A DNA stretch of 64,000 nucleotides from Nocardia salmonicida NBRC 13393 (lineage in GTDB: Bacteria; Actinomycetota; Actinomycetes; Mycobacteriales; Mycobacteriaceae): NCBI RefSeq assembly GCF_001613085.1, contig NZ_BDBR01000010.1:1-64000 (forward strand). Reading direction: 5' to 3'. The notes below the pieces were generated by a model that was not told where the DNA came from, ran no database searches, and saw nothing but the letters and a program-made list of their open reading frames with translations. The position numbers were made by a program, and so were the translations under genes. Of this stretch, positions 37,401 to 45,473 are shown one piece after another (within the stretch, counting starts at the first letter, position 1; the number at the start of each line of letters is the position of its first letter).

Positions 37401-38493
37401 TGCCACCCAGGGTCTTTCCTTCGGCGTGCACCTGATGATCGGCGCCTCGCGCTGGGCCGAGATCCGGCCGGTGGTCAAGGACCAGGTCGGTACCAGGCTG
37501 GAGCTGCGCCTCGGTGACCCTGGCGACTCGGAGATGAATCGTCGTACCGCGCACCAGGTTCCGGTCGGCAGGCCGGGCCGTGGTCTCACCCGCGAGCAGT
37601 TGCACATGTTGATCGCGCTGCCCCGCCTGGATTCCGACTCCGACCCCGCCACGGTCGCCGACGGTGTCACCAGGGCACGCGAGGAACTCATCGCGCTGTA
37701 TCCGGGCCGACGTGCCCCGCAGGTGCGGATGCTGCCGCTGAGTTTCCCGCGCGACGAGGTCGTCGGCACCGCCAGGGAACAGGGCGTCACGCTCAACCGC
37801 AGCAAGGTCGTCGTCGGTCTCGGCGAATCCGAATTGCAGCCGCTGATCCTGGATTTCGGTCTCGAACCACACTTCATGGCCTTCGCGGACGTGGAATGCG
37901 GCAAGACCACGCTGCTGCGCAATATCGTGATGAGCATCGCCGAACAGTCCGACGCCTCCGAGGCGCGGGTGATCCTGATCGACTATCGGCGCACCATGCT
38001 CGGCGTGCTCGAGGGCGACCAGCTGGCCGGGTACTCGACGTCGTCGCAGACCTGTGGGCCGATGATCGCCGAGGTCGCGGCCTACCTGGCCAAGCGAATC
38101 CCGGGTTCCGACATCACCCAGCAGCAACTGCGCGAACGCAGCTGGTGGTCGGGCCCGGAGATCTATGTCGTCGTGGACGATTACGACATGGTGGTCACCG
38201 GATCGGTCAACCCGTTCGCCCCGTTGCTCGAATACCTACCGCAGGCGCGCGATATCGGCCTGCACCTGGTCGTCACGCGACGTATCGGTGGCGCATCGCG
38301 TGCACTGTACGACCCGGTGCTCGGTGCGATGAAGAACCTGTCGGTGCAGACGCTGATCATGAGCGGTTCACGGGACGAGGGAAAGCTGATCGGCGACGTC
38401 CGCCCGAGCAAGATGCCGCCGGGGCGCGGCACGTTGGTCTCGCGCAGCCAGGGAGTCGAGCTCGTGCAGATCGCCGACCTGCCACCGCTGTAG
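34426..38493 (+). CDS. eccC: EccC, ESX FtsK/SpoIIIE-type motor ATPase
   Basis: The 1,355-residue protein is a single-chain EccC (not split into Ca and Cb). Two Met-rich membrane helices (about residues 37-90) follow a short Pro-rich start with APGGEVSLTPPPEI. Three ATPase domains follow, with Walker A motifs GATGSGKS (482-489), GGPQSGKS (848-855) and ADVECGKTT (1154-1162). The last is the variant typical of EccC. The first domain has LVLVDFKGG as Walker B. EccC recognises the C-terminal signals of Esx and PE-PPE substrates and powers export. It has a GAGGG ribosome site and ends 5 bases from the converging acetyltransferase gene. Confidence 0.95.
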   Translation: MATEGFVRRPRIAPPRAPGGEVSLTPPPEIQRAIPSPLMMKLMPVIMVIAVVGMIAMMATMGRNLLANPMMMMFPMMMLMSMVGMMAGMRGGGPKRAVELNEERKDYFRYLDQVRKDVRTTGTKQLETLGWSHPEPADLPSLIGSRRMWERRPNDPDFGHVRVGVGSHRLATKLARPETGPLEDLEPVSTVALRRFVRTHSVVHELPTAVSLRAFPAINIGGDLDEGRELVRAMLMELTTFHGPDNLVVAVVCADPDAQWAWAKWLPHVQHPSVRDGLGSARMMYTSLGELESALQTELMERGRFMRNPQPTQGRLHLVVVIDDGYISGNERTISESGLDSVTVLDLTAPENGLAARRGLQLVVADGVVSARSAAGVERFATADEVSHAEAAAFARSLARYRLATAAQIVSLGEGTTSDPGLMALLRIPDAAQIDPARVWRPRTARERLRVPIGITPDGTPVEIDIKESAENGMGPHGLCIGATGSGKSEFLRTLVLSLVTTHSPDALNLVLVDFKGGATFLGLDSLPHVAAVITNLEDELSLVDRMKDALAGEMNRRQELLRSSGNYANVTDYEKARAAGVPLDPLPALFVVVDEFSELLSQKPDFAELFVMIGRLGRSLHVHLLLASQRLEENKLRGLESHLSYRIGLRTFSANESRAVLGITDAYHLPSVPGAGYLKSDASEPLRFNASYVSGSYVAPVGTVIDDDGAPVGGQRPVVFTAAPVEAVEIEPEHEETDPILRGRPELPPPPPPAGQSAEEGIPDSLLDVVVKRLTGHGRPAHEVWLPPLEESPTTDMLLPDPDWRSPVNRHGQLWMPIGVIDKPYEQRRDVLTINLAGSQGNVAVVGGPQSGKSTTLRTIILAAAATHTPEQVQFYCLDFGGGSMAGLVGIPHVGSVAGRLDGDRVRRTIAELTTLMRQREERFAELGIESMAEFRRRKFSALEARQINGTTAAPGDLLAADQFGDVFLVIDGWGAIREEFDILEPLINAIATQGLSFGVHLMIGASRWAEIRPVVKDQVGTRLELRLGDPGDSEMNRRTAHQVPVGRPGRGLTREQLHMLIALPRLDSDSDPATVADGVTRAREELIALYPGRRAPQVRMLPLSFPRDEVVGTAREQGVTLNRSKVVVGLGESELQPLILDFGLEPHFMAFADVECGKTTLLRNIVMSIAEQSDASEARVILIDYRRTMLGVLEGDQLAGYSTSSQTCGPMIAEVAAYLAKRIPGSDITQQQLRERSWWSGPEIYVVVDDYDMVVTGSVNPFAPLLEYLPQARDIGLHLVVTRRIGGASRALYDPVLGAMKNLSVQTLIMSGSRDEGKLIGDVRPSKMPPGRGTLVSRSQGVELVQIADLPPL

Positions 38494-38498
38494 GCGGG

Positions 38499-39095
38499 TC
38501 AGTCCCGCAGTGCGGCCGTCGAGAACCCCCGCTGCGCTCCTACGGTGGTGAACCTCGGCGGCAACCGGGACGGCCAGGTCGCGGTCTGCCGTTCGAACAG
38601 GGCCCTCGACGGCCCGGTCGCGACCGGACCCGCGACTCGCGTCAGCACGAAACCCGCACGGCGGTAGTAGTCGTGGAGCCCGGTATTGGTGGTCCAGGCG
38701 TCGAGACGAACCCACGGCCGCTGCGCCTCATCGGCCAGCGTGGCGGCCTGCGCGAGCAGGTGATCACCGACCCGCAAACCCGCGAACCGCAGATCGACGA
38801 TCATGAAATGCACGATCACCGACTCGGCCAGCTCACACGCCGACCACAAACCCGGATCGGCCCGTTGATTGACGGTGATCGTCCCCGCGGACTCGCCGTC
38901 CACCTCCGCGATCCACGTCTCACCCCGATCCAGCGCCCGCCCGACCGCCCCGGCGAAGATCTCGATCGGCCGCCCGCGTCCGGCCACCGTCCACTGATCC
39001 GACCCGCGTGCGGTCAGCCACGACGTGCGCTGCACGCGCAGGCGGCAGATCAGCGGCAGGTCGCCCAGGGTGGCCGGGCGCAGGCGCACCGTCAT
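38499..39095 (-). CDS. GNAT-family N-acetyltransferase
   Basis: The 198-residue protein follows the GNAT fold order: an N-terminal VRLRPATLGDLPLICRLR, a WIAEVDGESAGTITVN beta strand pair, VIVHFMIVDLRFAGLRVGDHLL (strand 4, acetyl-CoA loop, helix 3) and DYYRRAGF near the end. The acetyl-CoA loop RFAGLRVG is a variant of the usual R/Q-x-x-G-x-G/A. The substrate cannot be read from sequence. Its ATG start overlaps the stop of the GntR gene by four bases, so regulator and enzyme are one operon, and the regulator probably controls it. Confidence 0.8.
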   Translation of the reverse strand: MTVRLRPATLGDLPLICRLRVQRTSWLTARGSDQWTVAGRGRPIEIFAGAVGRALDRGETWIAEVDGESAGTITVNQRADPGLWSACELAESVIVHFMIVDLRFAGLRVGDHLLAQAATLADEAQRPWVRLDAWTTNTGLHDYYRRAGFVLTRVAGPVATGPSRALFERQTATWPSRLPPRFTTVGAQRGFSTAALRD

Positions 39096-39901
39096 GGCAG
39101 CGCGACGGCCAACCGGGGTGCGATGCCGAGGGTGCGGGCGATGATATCGGTGCCCGCGGTGTCGCCGAGCTGGTAGGCCAGCTGGTTGCGGCCTGCCAGG
39201 GAGCGGTGCCGGGTGGCGCGGGTGACGCGTTCGTGGTTGGCGCCGATGCGCAGGTGGTCGAGCAGGACGGTGCCGGTGGCGACGCCGAGGACCGACGCTT
39301 CCTCAGCGGTGGCGGCGCGGGCCAGCACGGTGTCACGATGGGCGGTCTCGCCGTAGCCGCGGTCCGCCAGGCGGCGGGTGGTGCCCTCGGGGATGTCGTG
39401 GGGGGAGTCGATGCCCGCGGCTTCGGCGAGGTCGCGGGGGTAGAAGCTCACCTCCCACGACCACGGTTCGTTGTCGAGGTACTGCACCACGGTGCGGGCC
39501 AGTACCCAGGAGTCGGCGGCAACGCCCAGCCAGCGCGCGACTTCGGTGTCCGCGGGTTCCATCCTGGTGCTGAACTGCTTGGACGGTTCGCGGTTGGCCG
39601 CGCGCGCGATCTCCTCGAAGATGTCGTGCGAGGACTGGGGCCGGTCGCGACGGATATGGTCGGTGACCACCGATTCCAGTACTTCCTGGTTTCGCACGAT
39701 GGTGCCGCGGGAAGTCGCTGTGTAGACGAGATTTTCAGCGACCAGCACCTGAATCGCATTGCGTGAGGTGGTGATCGAGACCTGCATCTGATCGGCGAGC
39801 TCGGAGTGGCTGGGTAGCCGGTCGCCCGGTTTCCATGTGCCCGCGCGGATCTCCTCACGGAGGAGGTTCGCGATCCGGAGATAGGTCGGACCGTCCGCCA
39901 T
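39092..39901 (-). CDS. GntR/HutC-family transcription regulator
   Basis: The protein (269 residues from the second of two adjacent ATG codons; GAGGAG lies 4-5 bases ahead of it and too close to the first) has an N-terminal winged helix (residues 1-70, with AGTWKPGDRLPSHSELADQM) typical of GntR. A C-terminal UTRA-type ligand domain (about residues 90-265) holds SWVLARTVVQYLDNEPWSWEVSFYPRDL. HutC/UTRA regulators respond to small effectors. It is transcribed first in an operon with the acetyltransferase gene, and an inverted repeat between it and the divergent DUF4254 gene is a likely autoregulatory site. Confidence 0.88.
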   Translation of the reverse strand: MADGPTYLRIANLLREEIRAGTWKPGDRLPSHSELADQMQVSITTSRNAIQVLVAENLVYTATSRGTIVRNQEVLESVVTDHIRRDRPQSSHDIFEEIARAANREPSKQFSTRMEPADTEVARWLGVAADSWVLARTVVQYLDNEPWSWEVSFYPRDLAEAAGIDSPHDIPEGTTRRLADRGYGETAHRDTVLARAATAEEASVLGVATGTVLLDHLRIGANHERVTRATRHRSLAGRNQLAYQLGDTAGTDIIARTLGIAPRLAVALP

Positions 39902-39923
39902 CATGCTCCTCGGTAGGTCGTGC

Positions 39924-39954
39924 AGGTAACGAAGTGTACTCGTATCGGTTACCT
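39924..39954. promoter_or_regulatory. Candidate GntR operator
   Basis: AGGTAAC (39924) and GTTACCT (39948) form a perfect 7-bp inverted repeat, 23 bases upstream of the GntR start, with TACACT on the minus strand inside it as a possible -10. Position and symmetry suggest autoregulation; binding is not shown. Confidence 0.45.
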
Positions 39955-39969
39955 ACGGCCGAGTAATGC

Positions 39970-39997
39970 TTGACAGAGAGCTTGTGAGGTTTATTGT
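39970..39997 (+). promoter_or_regulatory. Sigma-70-type promoter for the DUF4254 gene
   Basis: A perfect TTGACA at 39970 is followed after 16 bp by TATTGT at 39992, in an AT-rich pocket of this GC-rich window. A start near 40004 would give a leader of about 40 bases to the GTG at 40045. Confidence 0.5.
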
Positions 39998-40044
39998 AAT
40001 GAACGTCCTGATCCGGTGCTCTGCGGCGATGACGGCGAGGCAAC

Positions 40045-40575
40045 GTGGCTGGTTCGGAGAGTTCAACAGTTGTAATGGCTTTCCCCGACACAGTGCGGAG
40101 TGTCGATACCGCCGGGCTCCCGGCAGCTACCGGTCTGTTACCCCTCTCCGACATTCTCGTTCGGGCGTGTCGCGGACATCGGGTGGTCGGTGGACCGCTG
40201 TTGTGGTTCGCGCGTGACCTGGCCGTGCTGCACGAGAAACGTGTCGTCGGGCGCGGTGGACGGGTCGACACCGATCCGGTGGTTCTCCGCGAAATAGATT
40301 GTCGCCGTAGCGAACTGGTGCTGGCGATCGACGACTGGGTGTTGCGAGGAGTACCGCAGCATCGCCTCGGCGCGTCGCTGCACACCGAGACCGTCGGTTC
40401 GGTCATCGACCGCATGGCCGAGGCTTCCGTGCGAGCCCATCATGCCCTCATGACGCTGGCCGCCAACGACGAGATGCTGCACAGCGCATGGCACCACCTG
40501 GCCGAACTGGCGGATGCCTACGACGATCTGGTGCGCGACGTGCTGGCCGGGCGCAGGCGGTTGCCGGAGTGGTGA
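40045..40575 (+). CDS. DUF4254 domain protein
   Basis: The 176-residue protein resembles DUF4254: the helix VVLREIDCRRSELVLAIDDWV and the later ETVGSVIDRMAEASVRAHHAL correspond to the two conserved helices of that family. Function is unknown; it is helical, soluble, and has no signal peptide. I used the GTG at 40045, four bases after GAGG. An ATG at 40075 is the alternative but its nearest GGAG is too far upstream. It stands alone, divergent from the GntR-acetyltransferase operon and converging on the EspI-like gene 28 bases away. Confidence 0.65.
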   Translation: MAGSESSTVVMAFPDTVRSVDTAGLPAATGLLPLSDILVRACRGHRVVGGPLLWFARDLAVLHEKRVVGRGGRVDTDPVVLREIDCRRSELVLAIDDWVLRGVPQHRLGASLHTETVGSVIDRMAEASVRAHHALMTLAANDEMLHSAWHHLAELADAYDDLVRDVLAGRRRLPEW

Positions 40576-40603
40576 CCTGACGGTGCGGGGTTCGTCGTGC
40601 GCG

Positions 40604-43600
40604 TCAGCCGAGGCGGTGGTGGTGCACGCTGAACTCGTCGGCCACCGTCGCCGCCAGTTCGACATAGGCGCGCTTGGTGGTCTTGTGCAGTCGGTGCAGG
40701 TCGATTTCGGCGCCCTCGGAGAGGTGCTCGTCGAAGGGGATGATGTGGACGGCGCGGCAGCGGGAGAGGAAGTACTGGCGTAGCTGCTGGACGCCGACGT
40801 TGGGTGAGCCCTCACGCGGCAGGTTGATGACGACGACGGCGTTGCGGACCAGGTGGTCGTGGCCGTGCAGCGACAGCCAGTCCAGGGTCGCGGCGGCGCT
40901 GCGGGCGCCGTCGATGGCGGCCGAGGAGATCAGCACGAGCGAGTTGGCGAGGTCGAGGACCCCGCTCATCGCCGAGTGCATCAAGCCGGTGCCGCAGTCG
41001 GTGAGGATGATGTTGTAGAAGCGCTGCAGGATGCGGGCTACGGCCCGGTATTCCTCGTCGTTGAACGCTTCCGACGCGGCCGGATCACGCTCGCTGGCAA
41101 GGACTTCCAGGCGGCTCGAGCCCTGGGAGGTGTGCCTGCGGACGTCGGAGTAGCGCTGGATCGCCGGGTCGAGCAGCAGGTCGCGCACGGTCGAGCGGGT
41201 CTGGATGGCCACGCGCTGTGACAGGGTGCCGAAGTCGGGGTTGGCGTCGACGGCGATGACTCGATCGCCGCGGATCGAGGCGAAGATCGAGCCGAGGCCG
41301 GTGGTGGTCGTCGTCTTGCCGACGCCACCCTTCAGTGAGAGCACCGCGATGCGGTAGTCGCCGCGCACAGGTTGGCGAATGCGCGCAACGAGTTCCTGCA
41401 GACGCAGTTCCTCCGCGGACATACCGGGGTTGATCGCACCGCCGGACACGTGGTGCACGGCCTTGCGCCAACCGCTGCCAGGTGCCTTCTTCGCGCGCTT
41501 GACCGGGACGTCGTCGAGGGAGGGCTGGTAGCCCTGTGGCTGCGCGCCCCAACCTGGTTGGCCATAAGGCGGTTGCTGGCCTTGCTGGTAGTTGCCCGGC
41601 TGCTGGTACTGCTGCGGGGCCGCGTTGGGCTGCTGGTACTGCTGCGCCGGGGTGCCGTCGGGCTGGTACTGGGGGCCGTTGGACTGGTTGGGCTGCTGGT
41701 ACGGCGCGGGAGTGCCATCGGGCTGGTACGGCGGTGCCGGGAACTGTTGCTGCGCGCCCTGATTCGGCTGTTGATACTGCTGTGCGGGAGCCGTTTCGGG
41801 TCGATACTGCGGTGTCGCACCGTCGGGTCGCTGGGCGACGCCGTCGGGTCCGTAGGTGGGCAGACCATCGGGCTGCTGGTGCTGGGCCGGGGTGCCGTCG
41901 GGACGGGGATACGGCGACGCGGCGTCGGCCGCTTGCACGAATTCACCCGAGCGATAACCGGTTTGCGCACCACTCTGCCGGTTCGGCTGCCCGTGCTCGG
42001 CACTCGGCACACGATTCTGCAGCCGGGGATCATCGGACCGGATGACCTCGGTCCGCCCATCCGGCGCATGCGTCGGCACGGCAGGCGTGGGATCGCCGGG
42101 CACGGAGTTGTATTGCGTCGGAGGATAAGTCGTGGGCCGCGCGTTCTCGCCCGTCGCATAGGGCGACCGCTGCTCGGTTCCCGTCGGCCGTTGCGGAGCC
42201 ACGGACTCGCCGGAGCTGTAAGGCGACCCGTGCTGTGGCGCGGATTCGCCTGCGGGGTACGGGGACCGGACATCCGAATGCTCGGCTTCCGAGGAGGCTT
42301 CGGGCGTCGAGGTCGGCGGTGTCTGCGCTGCGTGTTGCCGCGGTGCGGTTTCCGGCTGTGGTTCGACCACGCTCGGTTGCGCGGCGCTGTCGGCGGCGAC
42401 AGTGGTGTTCGCGGGTGCTTGCTCGTCGGGCATCGACCATCCGGCCGTGTGACGCGCACCGGTCGTCTGCGATTCAGCCGACTCCGCGGGGGAAGCCGGT
42501 GTCGTCGCCGTCGATGATTCGGGCACTTCTGTGGCCGGGCGAGGCGGTGTGGCCTGCTCGGCCTCGCTGCGCGCGGAGGTCGACTGGGTGGTGGGTTGCC
42601 CGCCTTCTTCACCAGGCGTCGCCGGTGCGGAGGTGGTGGGGCCTGCCTGCGCGACTTCGCGGTCAGCGGTGACCGGCCGCGATTCGGCGGCGGTCGGCGG
42701 GACGGTCAGGCGTGGTGGGGCCTGGGTCGGCCGTGCGGGCGGGTCGGGCAGGGGAGGGGGCGGTGGGAGATCAGGCCGCTGGTTCGGCCCCAGCGGGGTG
42801 AAGCCGGTCGACGGTGGCGCCGGCGTACGCGTCGGGAGTGCGTTCGCGGCGTGATCCGCTGCCTCGGTGGTCGGTGCGGCTGTTGCCGGGCCTGCGTGAG
42901 CATGCCCGCTGGTGGGCGATGGCGCGGGCGGGATCAGCGGGGGCGCGGCGGCGGAGGACGGCGCGGGATCCGCCGTCGGCTGACCCGTCTGCCACGGGGC
43001 CGGGCTGGGCGTCGACGCCTGGCCGGCGGCCCACGGCGCCGGATCCGCTGCCGACGGACCAGGGGCGGACGACGGACCATGGGCGTCCAGCCGCGGTGCT
43101 GGATCGATCGATGACGGCGGTGCGCTGGTCGGCGCCGTCAGGCGGTCCGGGGCGGGCTGCCTGGCCACGCCCGGCTGCTCGGGCACAGCCTGCTGGTCGG
43201 GCTGCTGGTACTGCCCCGCCTGCTGATACGGGTTCGGCTGCTGGAACGGGGCCTGACCCTGGGGCGGCTGTTGCTCGCCGGGATAGCCGGACTGCTGGTG
43301 TGGCGGCTGATCGTAGGTGGGCTGCTGGTGCGACGGGCCGGGGATCAGCGGGTTCGCGGGTGGCTGCGCGGACCAGCTGGACTGATGGGTCGGCTCGGCC
43401 GGGCGTCGCTGGTCGACAGGCTCGGCTGGGCGCGCGGAGTGCTGCTGGGCGGGGGCTTCTTCCTCGGACTCACGGTCCTTACGGCGGCGCCTGCCCTTGT
43501 CCTTACGCGGAGCATCCTCACCGCGGCTCATGAAGCGGCGGCGTTTGGGTGCCTCGTCGATCTCGTCGTCCTGGGGCAGGTTCTCGACCGGAGCCTCGTA

Positions 43601-43672
43601 CCCGACCTGCGTGACGTCGCTCTCCGACAGCCACGGCGGCAGCATGGGGAGGCTGTCGTTGTTGCGGCTCAC
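40604..43672 (-). CDS. EspI-like ParA/MinD-type ATPase with long Pro/Gln-rich N-terminus
   Basis: The 1,022-residue protein has a very long disordered N-terminal part (residues 1-730), rich in Pro, Gln, Ala and Ser, with repeats of the type YQPDGTPA and QYQQPN at about 560-720. A MinD/ParA-like ATPase domain follows, with deviant Walker A KGGVGKTT (781-788), VIAVDANPDFGTLS, IILTDCGTG and the closing KTTKRAYVELAATVADEF. This is the layout of EspI of mycobacterial ESX-1. The GTG at 43672 was chosen because GAGG lies seven bases upstream; a GTG two codons earlier is too close to it. It lies about 2.1 kb after eccC, diverging from infA. Confidence 0.8.
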   Translation of the reverse strand: MSRNNDSLPMLPPWLSESDVTQVGYEAPVENLPQDDEIDEAPKRRRFMSRGEDAPRKDKGRRRRKDRESEEEAPAQQHSARPAEPVDQRRPAEPTHQSSWSAQPPANPLIPGPSHQQPTYDQPPHQQSGYPGEQQPPQGQAPFQQPNPYQQAGQYQQPDQQAVPEQPGVARQPAPDRLTAPTSAPPSSIDPAPRLDAHGPSSAPGPSAADPAPWAAGQASTPSPAPWQTGQPTADPAPSSAAAPPLIPPAPSPTSGHAHAGPATAAPTTEAADHAANALPTRTPAPPSTGFTPLGPNQRPDLPPPPPLPDPPARPTQAPPRLTVPPTAAESRPVTADREVAQAGPTTSAPATPGEEGGQPTTQSTSARSEAEQATPPRPATEVPESSTATTPASPAESAESQTTGARHTAGWSMPDEQAPANTTVAADSAAQPSVVEPQPETAPRQHAAQTPPTSTPEASSEAEHSDVRSPYPAGESAPQHGSPYSSGESVAPQRPTGTEQRSPYATGENARPTTYPPTQYNSVPGDPTPAVPTHAPDGRTEVIRSDDPRLQNRVPSAEHGQPNRQSGAQTGYRSGEFVQAADAASPYPRPDGTPAQHQQPDGLPTYGPDGVAQRPDGATPQYRPETAPAQQYQQPNQGAQQQFPAPPYQPDGTPAPYQQPNQSNGPQYQPDGTPAQQYQQPNAAPQQYQQPGNYQQGQQPPYGQPGWGAQPQGYQPSLDDVPVKRAKKAPGSGWRKAVHHVSGGAINPGMSAEELRLQELVARIRQPVRGDYRIAVLSLKGGVGKTTTTTGLGSIFASIRGDRVIAVDANPDFGTLSQRVAIQTRSTVRDLLLDPAIQRYSDVRRHTSQGSSRLEVLASERDPAASEAFNDEEYRAVARILQRFYNIILTDCGTGLMHSAMSGVLDLANSLVLISSAAIDGARSAAATLDWLSLHGHDHLVRNAVVVINLPREGSPNVGVQQLRQYFLSRCRAVHIIPFDEHLSEGAEIDLHRLHKTTKRAYVELAATVADEFSVHHHRLG

Positions 43673-43838
43673 CGGCACGCCTCGCTCACCAGGGTCCCCC
43701 GATCTGATCGACCCACTTCTCCGACGTCGGTGAGTTTACGCGACAACCCCAACGCGGTGGTGGCCGCCTCGTAGCTCCGGATCGGCCCGTTGATAGCTCA
43801 GCGCGAGGCCCGGTCGAGGTGTACGGTTCGGGGCACTT

Positions 43839-43867
43839 TTGCCTCTGGCCGCCCGGCCCGGTAAGCT
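43839..43867 (+). promoter_or_regulatory. Promoter of the infA-rplQ operon
   Basis: TTGCCT at 43839, a 17-bp spacer and TAAGCT at 43862 make a standard housekeeping promoter about 126 bp before infA. The 320-bp gap 43673-43992 between the EspI-like gene and infA holds this and otherwise shows no gene. Confidence 0.65.
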
Positions 43868-43992
43868 TGAGCGGCGGTGCACCTATGCGCCGACTGTTCG
43901 CATGCATGCCGACCGTTCGTTGTCGGCCCTTGCGAGTGAGCAGCACGAGGTAATCCAAACTCAGGTTGAGCGTAACCGGGATCGCGGAGGAT

Positions 43993-44214
43993 ATGGCGAA
44001 GAAAGACGGGGCCATCGAGGTCGAGGGTCGAGTTGTCGAGCCGCTGCCCAATGCGATGTTCCGGATCGAGCTCGAGAACGGTCACAAGGTTCTCGCGCAC
44101 ATCAGCGGAAAGATGCGGCAGCACTACATTCGTATCCTTCCGGAAGACCGCGTGGTCGTCGAGCTGTCGCCGTACGACCTCTCACGCGGCCGGATTGTCT
44201 ACCGCTACAAGTGA
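43993..44214 (+). CDS. infA: Translation initiation factor IF-1
   Basis: The 73-residue product is a full-length IF-1: [20 protein letters not shown], then the S1/OB-fold core with [20 protein letters not shown] and the closing [18 protein letters not shown]-1 binds the A site of the 30S subunit during initiation. The ATG at 43993 follows GGAGG closely; the open frame extends nine codons upstream but those residues are not part of IF-1. It is first in the ribosomal operon, followed by rpmJ after a 145-bp gap that contains a hairpin. Confidence 0.97.
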
Positions 44215-44287
44215 TGCCTGACGGCGTCGCGAGCCCTACCGGCGCGCGGCGTCGCACAGTGTCCCGGCAACGGGACGCACACCAGAC

Positions 44288-44311
44288 TTCCCCAGTCTTC
44301 TGGCTGGGGAA
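44288..44311 (+). other. Hairpin between infA and rpmJ
   Basis: TTCCCCAG and CTGGGGAA form a perfect 8-bp stem with an 8-base loop, followed by a short A-run rather than T-run. It may be a processing or attenuation element separating infA from the downstream ribosomal genes. Confidence 0.45.
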
Positions 44312-44359
44312 AAACTGTGTTCACACCACCTGTGTGGACCAATAGAAGATTGGACTGAC

Positions 44360-44473
44360 GTGAAGGTTAATCCGAGCGTCAAGAAGATCTGCGAGAAGTG
44401 CAAGGTGATCCGCCGTCACGGTCGGGTCATGGTGATCTGCGACAACCTGCGCCACAAGCAGCGTCAGGGCTGA
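44360..44473 (+). CDS. rpmJ: Ribosomal protein bL36
   Basis: A 37-residue product starting at GTG ([20 protein letters not shown]) is the complete bL36. The zinc ligands C11, C14, C27 and H32 are all present, so this is the zinc-binding (C+) form rather than the zinc-independent paralogue found in some actinomycetes. bL36 is in the large ribosomal subunit. The usual actinobacterial order infA-rpmJ-rpsM is kept. A 181-bp gap follows before rpsM. Confidence 0.95.
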   Translation: MKVNPSVKKICEKCKVIRRHGRVMVICDNLRHKQRQG

Positions 44474-44654
44474 TTCAGCCTCACCACCGGGCACCGATCG
44501 TCTGATCGGACTGACCGAAAGAAGCACTCCCAGTTCCAGCGCGTACGTACGTGTGCGCGCCATCCACCGGCACGGAGGCCGGTGCCCCCACCACTGTGGA
44601 AGACGGGGGGACGGACGGGGAGCAGACCTCCGCAACCATTAAGGAACCTGCCAC

Positions 44655-45026
44655 ATGGCACGTCTGATGGGCGTTGATCTCCCGCGCGAAAAGCGCATGG
44701 AGATCGCGCTGACCTACATTTTCGGAATCGGGCGCACCCGCGCCGCCCAGATCCTGGCCGAGACGGGCGTCAGCCCGGACCTGCGCTCCAAGGATCTCAG
44801 TGACGACGACCTGTCGAAGCTCCGCGACTTCATCGAGGGCACGGACTACAAGGTCGAAGGTGACCTGCGCCGCGAGGTTCAGGCCGATATTCGTCGCAAG
44901 ATCGAGATCGGCTGCTACCAGGGCATCCGCCACCGTCGTGGCCTGCCCGTTCGTGGTCAGCGCACCAAGACCAACGCGCGTACGCGCAAGGGTCCGAAGA
45001 AGACCGTCGCCGGCAAGAAGAAGTAG
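44655..45026 (+). CDS. rpsM: Ribosomal protein uS13
   Basis: The 123-residue product is full-length uS13: [20 protein letters not shown], the [11 protein letters not shown] helix, and the C-terminal [18 protein letters not shown] tail that reaches tRNA and the head of the 30S subunit. An AAGGAAC ribosome site precedes the ATG. rpsK begins 9 bases after its stop. Confidence 0.98.
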   Translation: MARLMGVDLPREKRMEIALTYIFGIGRTRAAQILAETGVSPDLRSKDLSDDDLSKLRDFIEGTDYKVEGDLRREVQADIRRKIEIGCYQGIRHRRGLPVRGQRTKTNARTRKGPKKTVAGKKK

Positions 45027-45035
45027 GGATAGCGT

Positions 45036-45449
45036 ATGCCTCCGAAGAGCCGGGCCGCTGGCCCGAAGAAGACTCAGAAGTCGCGTCGCCGGGATAAGAA
45101 GAACATCCCGCACGGCCACGCGCACATCAAGAGCACGTTCAACAACACCATCGTCTCGATCACCGACCCCGAGGGCAATGTCATCTCGTGGGCGTCGTCG
45201 GGCCACGTCGGTTTCAAGGGTTCGCGTAAGAGCACCCCGTTCGCCGCGCAGCTCGCTGCCGAGAACGCTGCCCGCAAGGCGCAGGAGAACGGCGTCAAGA
45301 AGGTCGACGTGTTCGTGAAGGGCCCGGGTTCGGGCCGCGAGACCGCGATCCGTTCGCTGCAGGCCGCAGGCCTGGAAGTGGGCTCGATCTCCGATGTCAC
45401 TCCGCAGCCGCACAACGGCTGCCGTCCGCCCAAGCGGCGTCGCGTCTAA
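45036..45449 (+). CDS. rpsK: Ribosomal protein uS11
   Basis: The 137-residue product is uS11, with [20 protein letters not shown], the glycine-rich [19 protein letters not shown] and the conserved end [13 protein letters not shown]. It lines the platform of the 30S subunit near the mRNA exit. The upstream Shine-Dalgarno match is weak (AGGGAT), suggesting translational coupling to rpsM. Confidence 0.98.
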   Translation: MPPKSRAAGPKKTQKSRRRDKKNIPHGHAHIKSTFNNTIVSITDPEGNVISWASSGHVGFKGSRKSTPFAAQLAAENAARKAQENGVKKVDVFVKGPGSGRETAIRSLQAAGLEVGSISDVTPQPHNGCRPPKRRRV

Positions 45450-45473
45450 TAGCGGGAAAGGAAAAAGCTCAAA

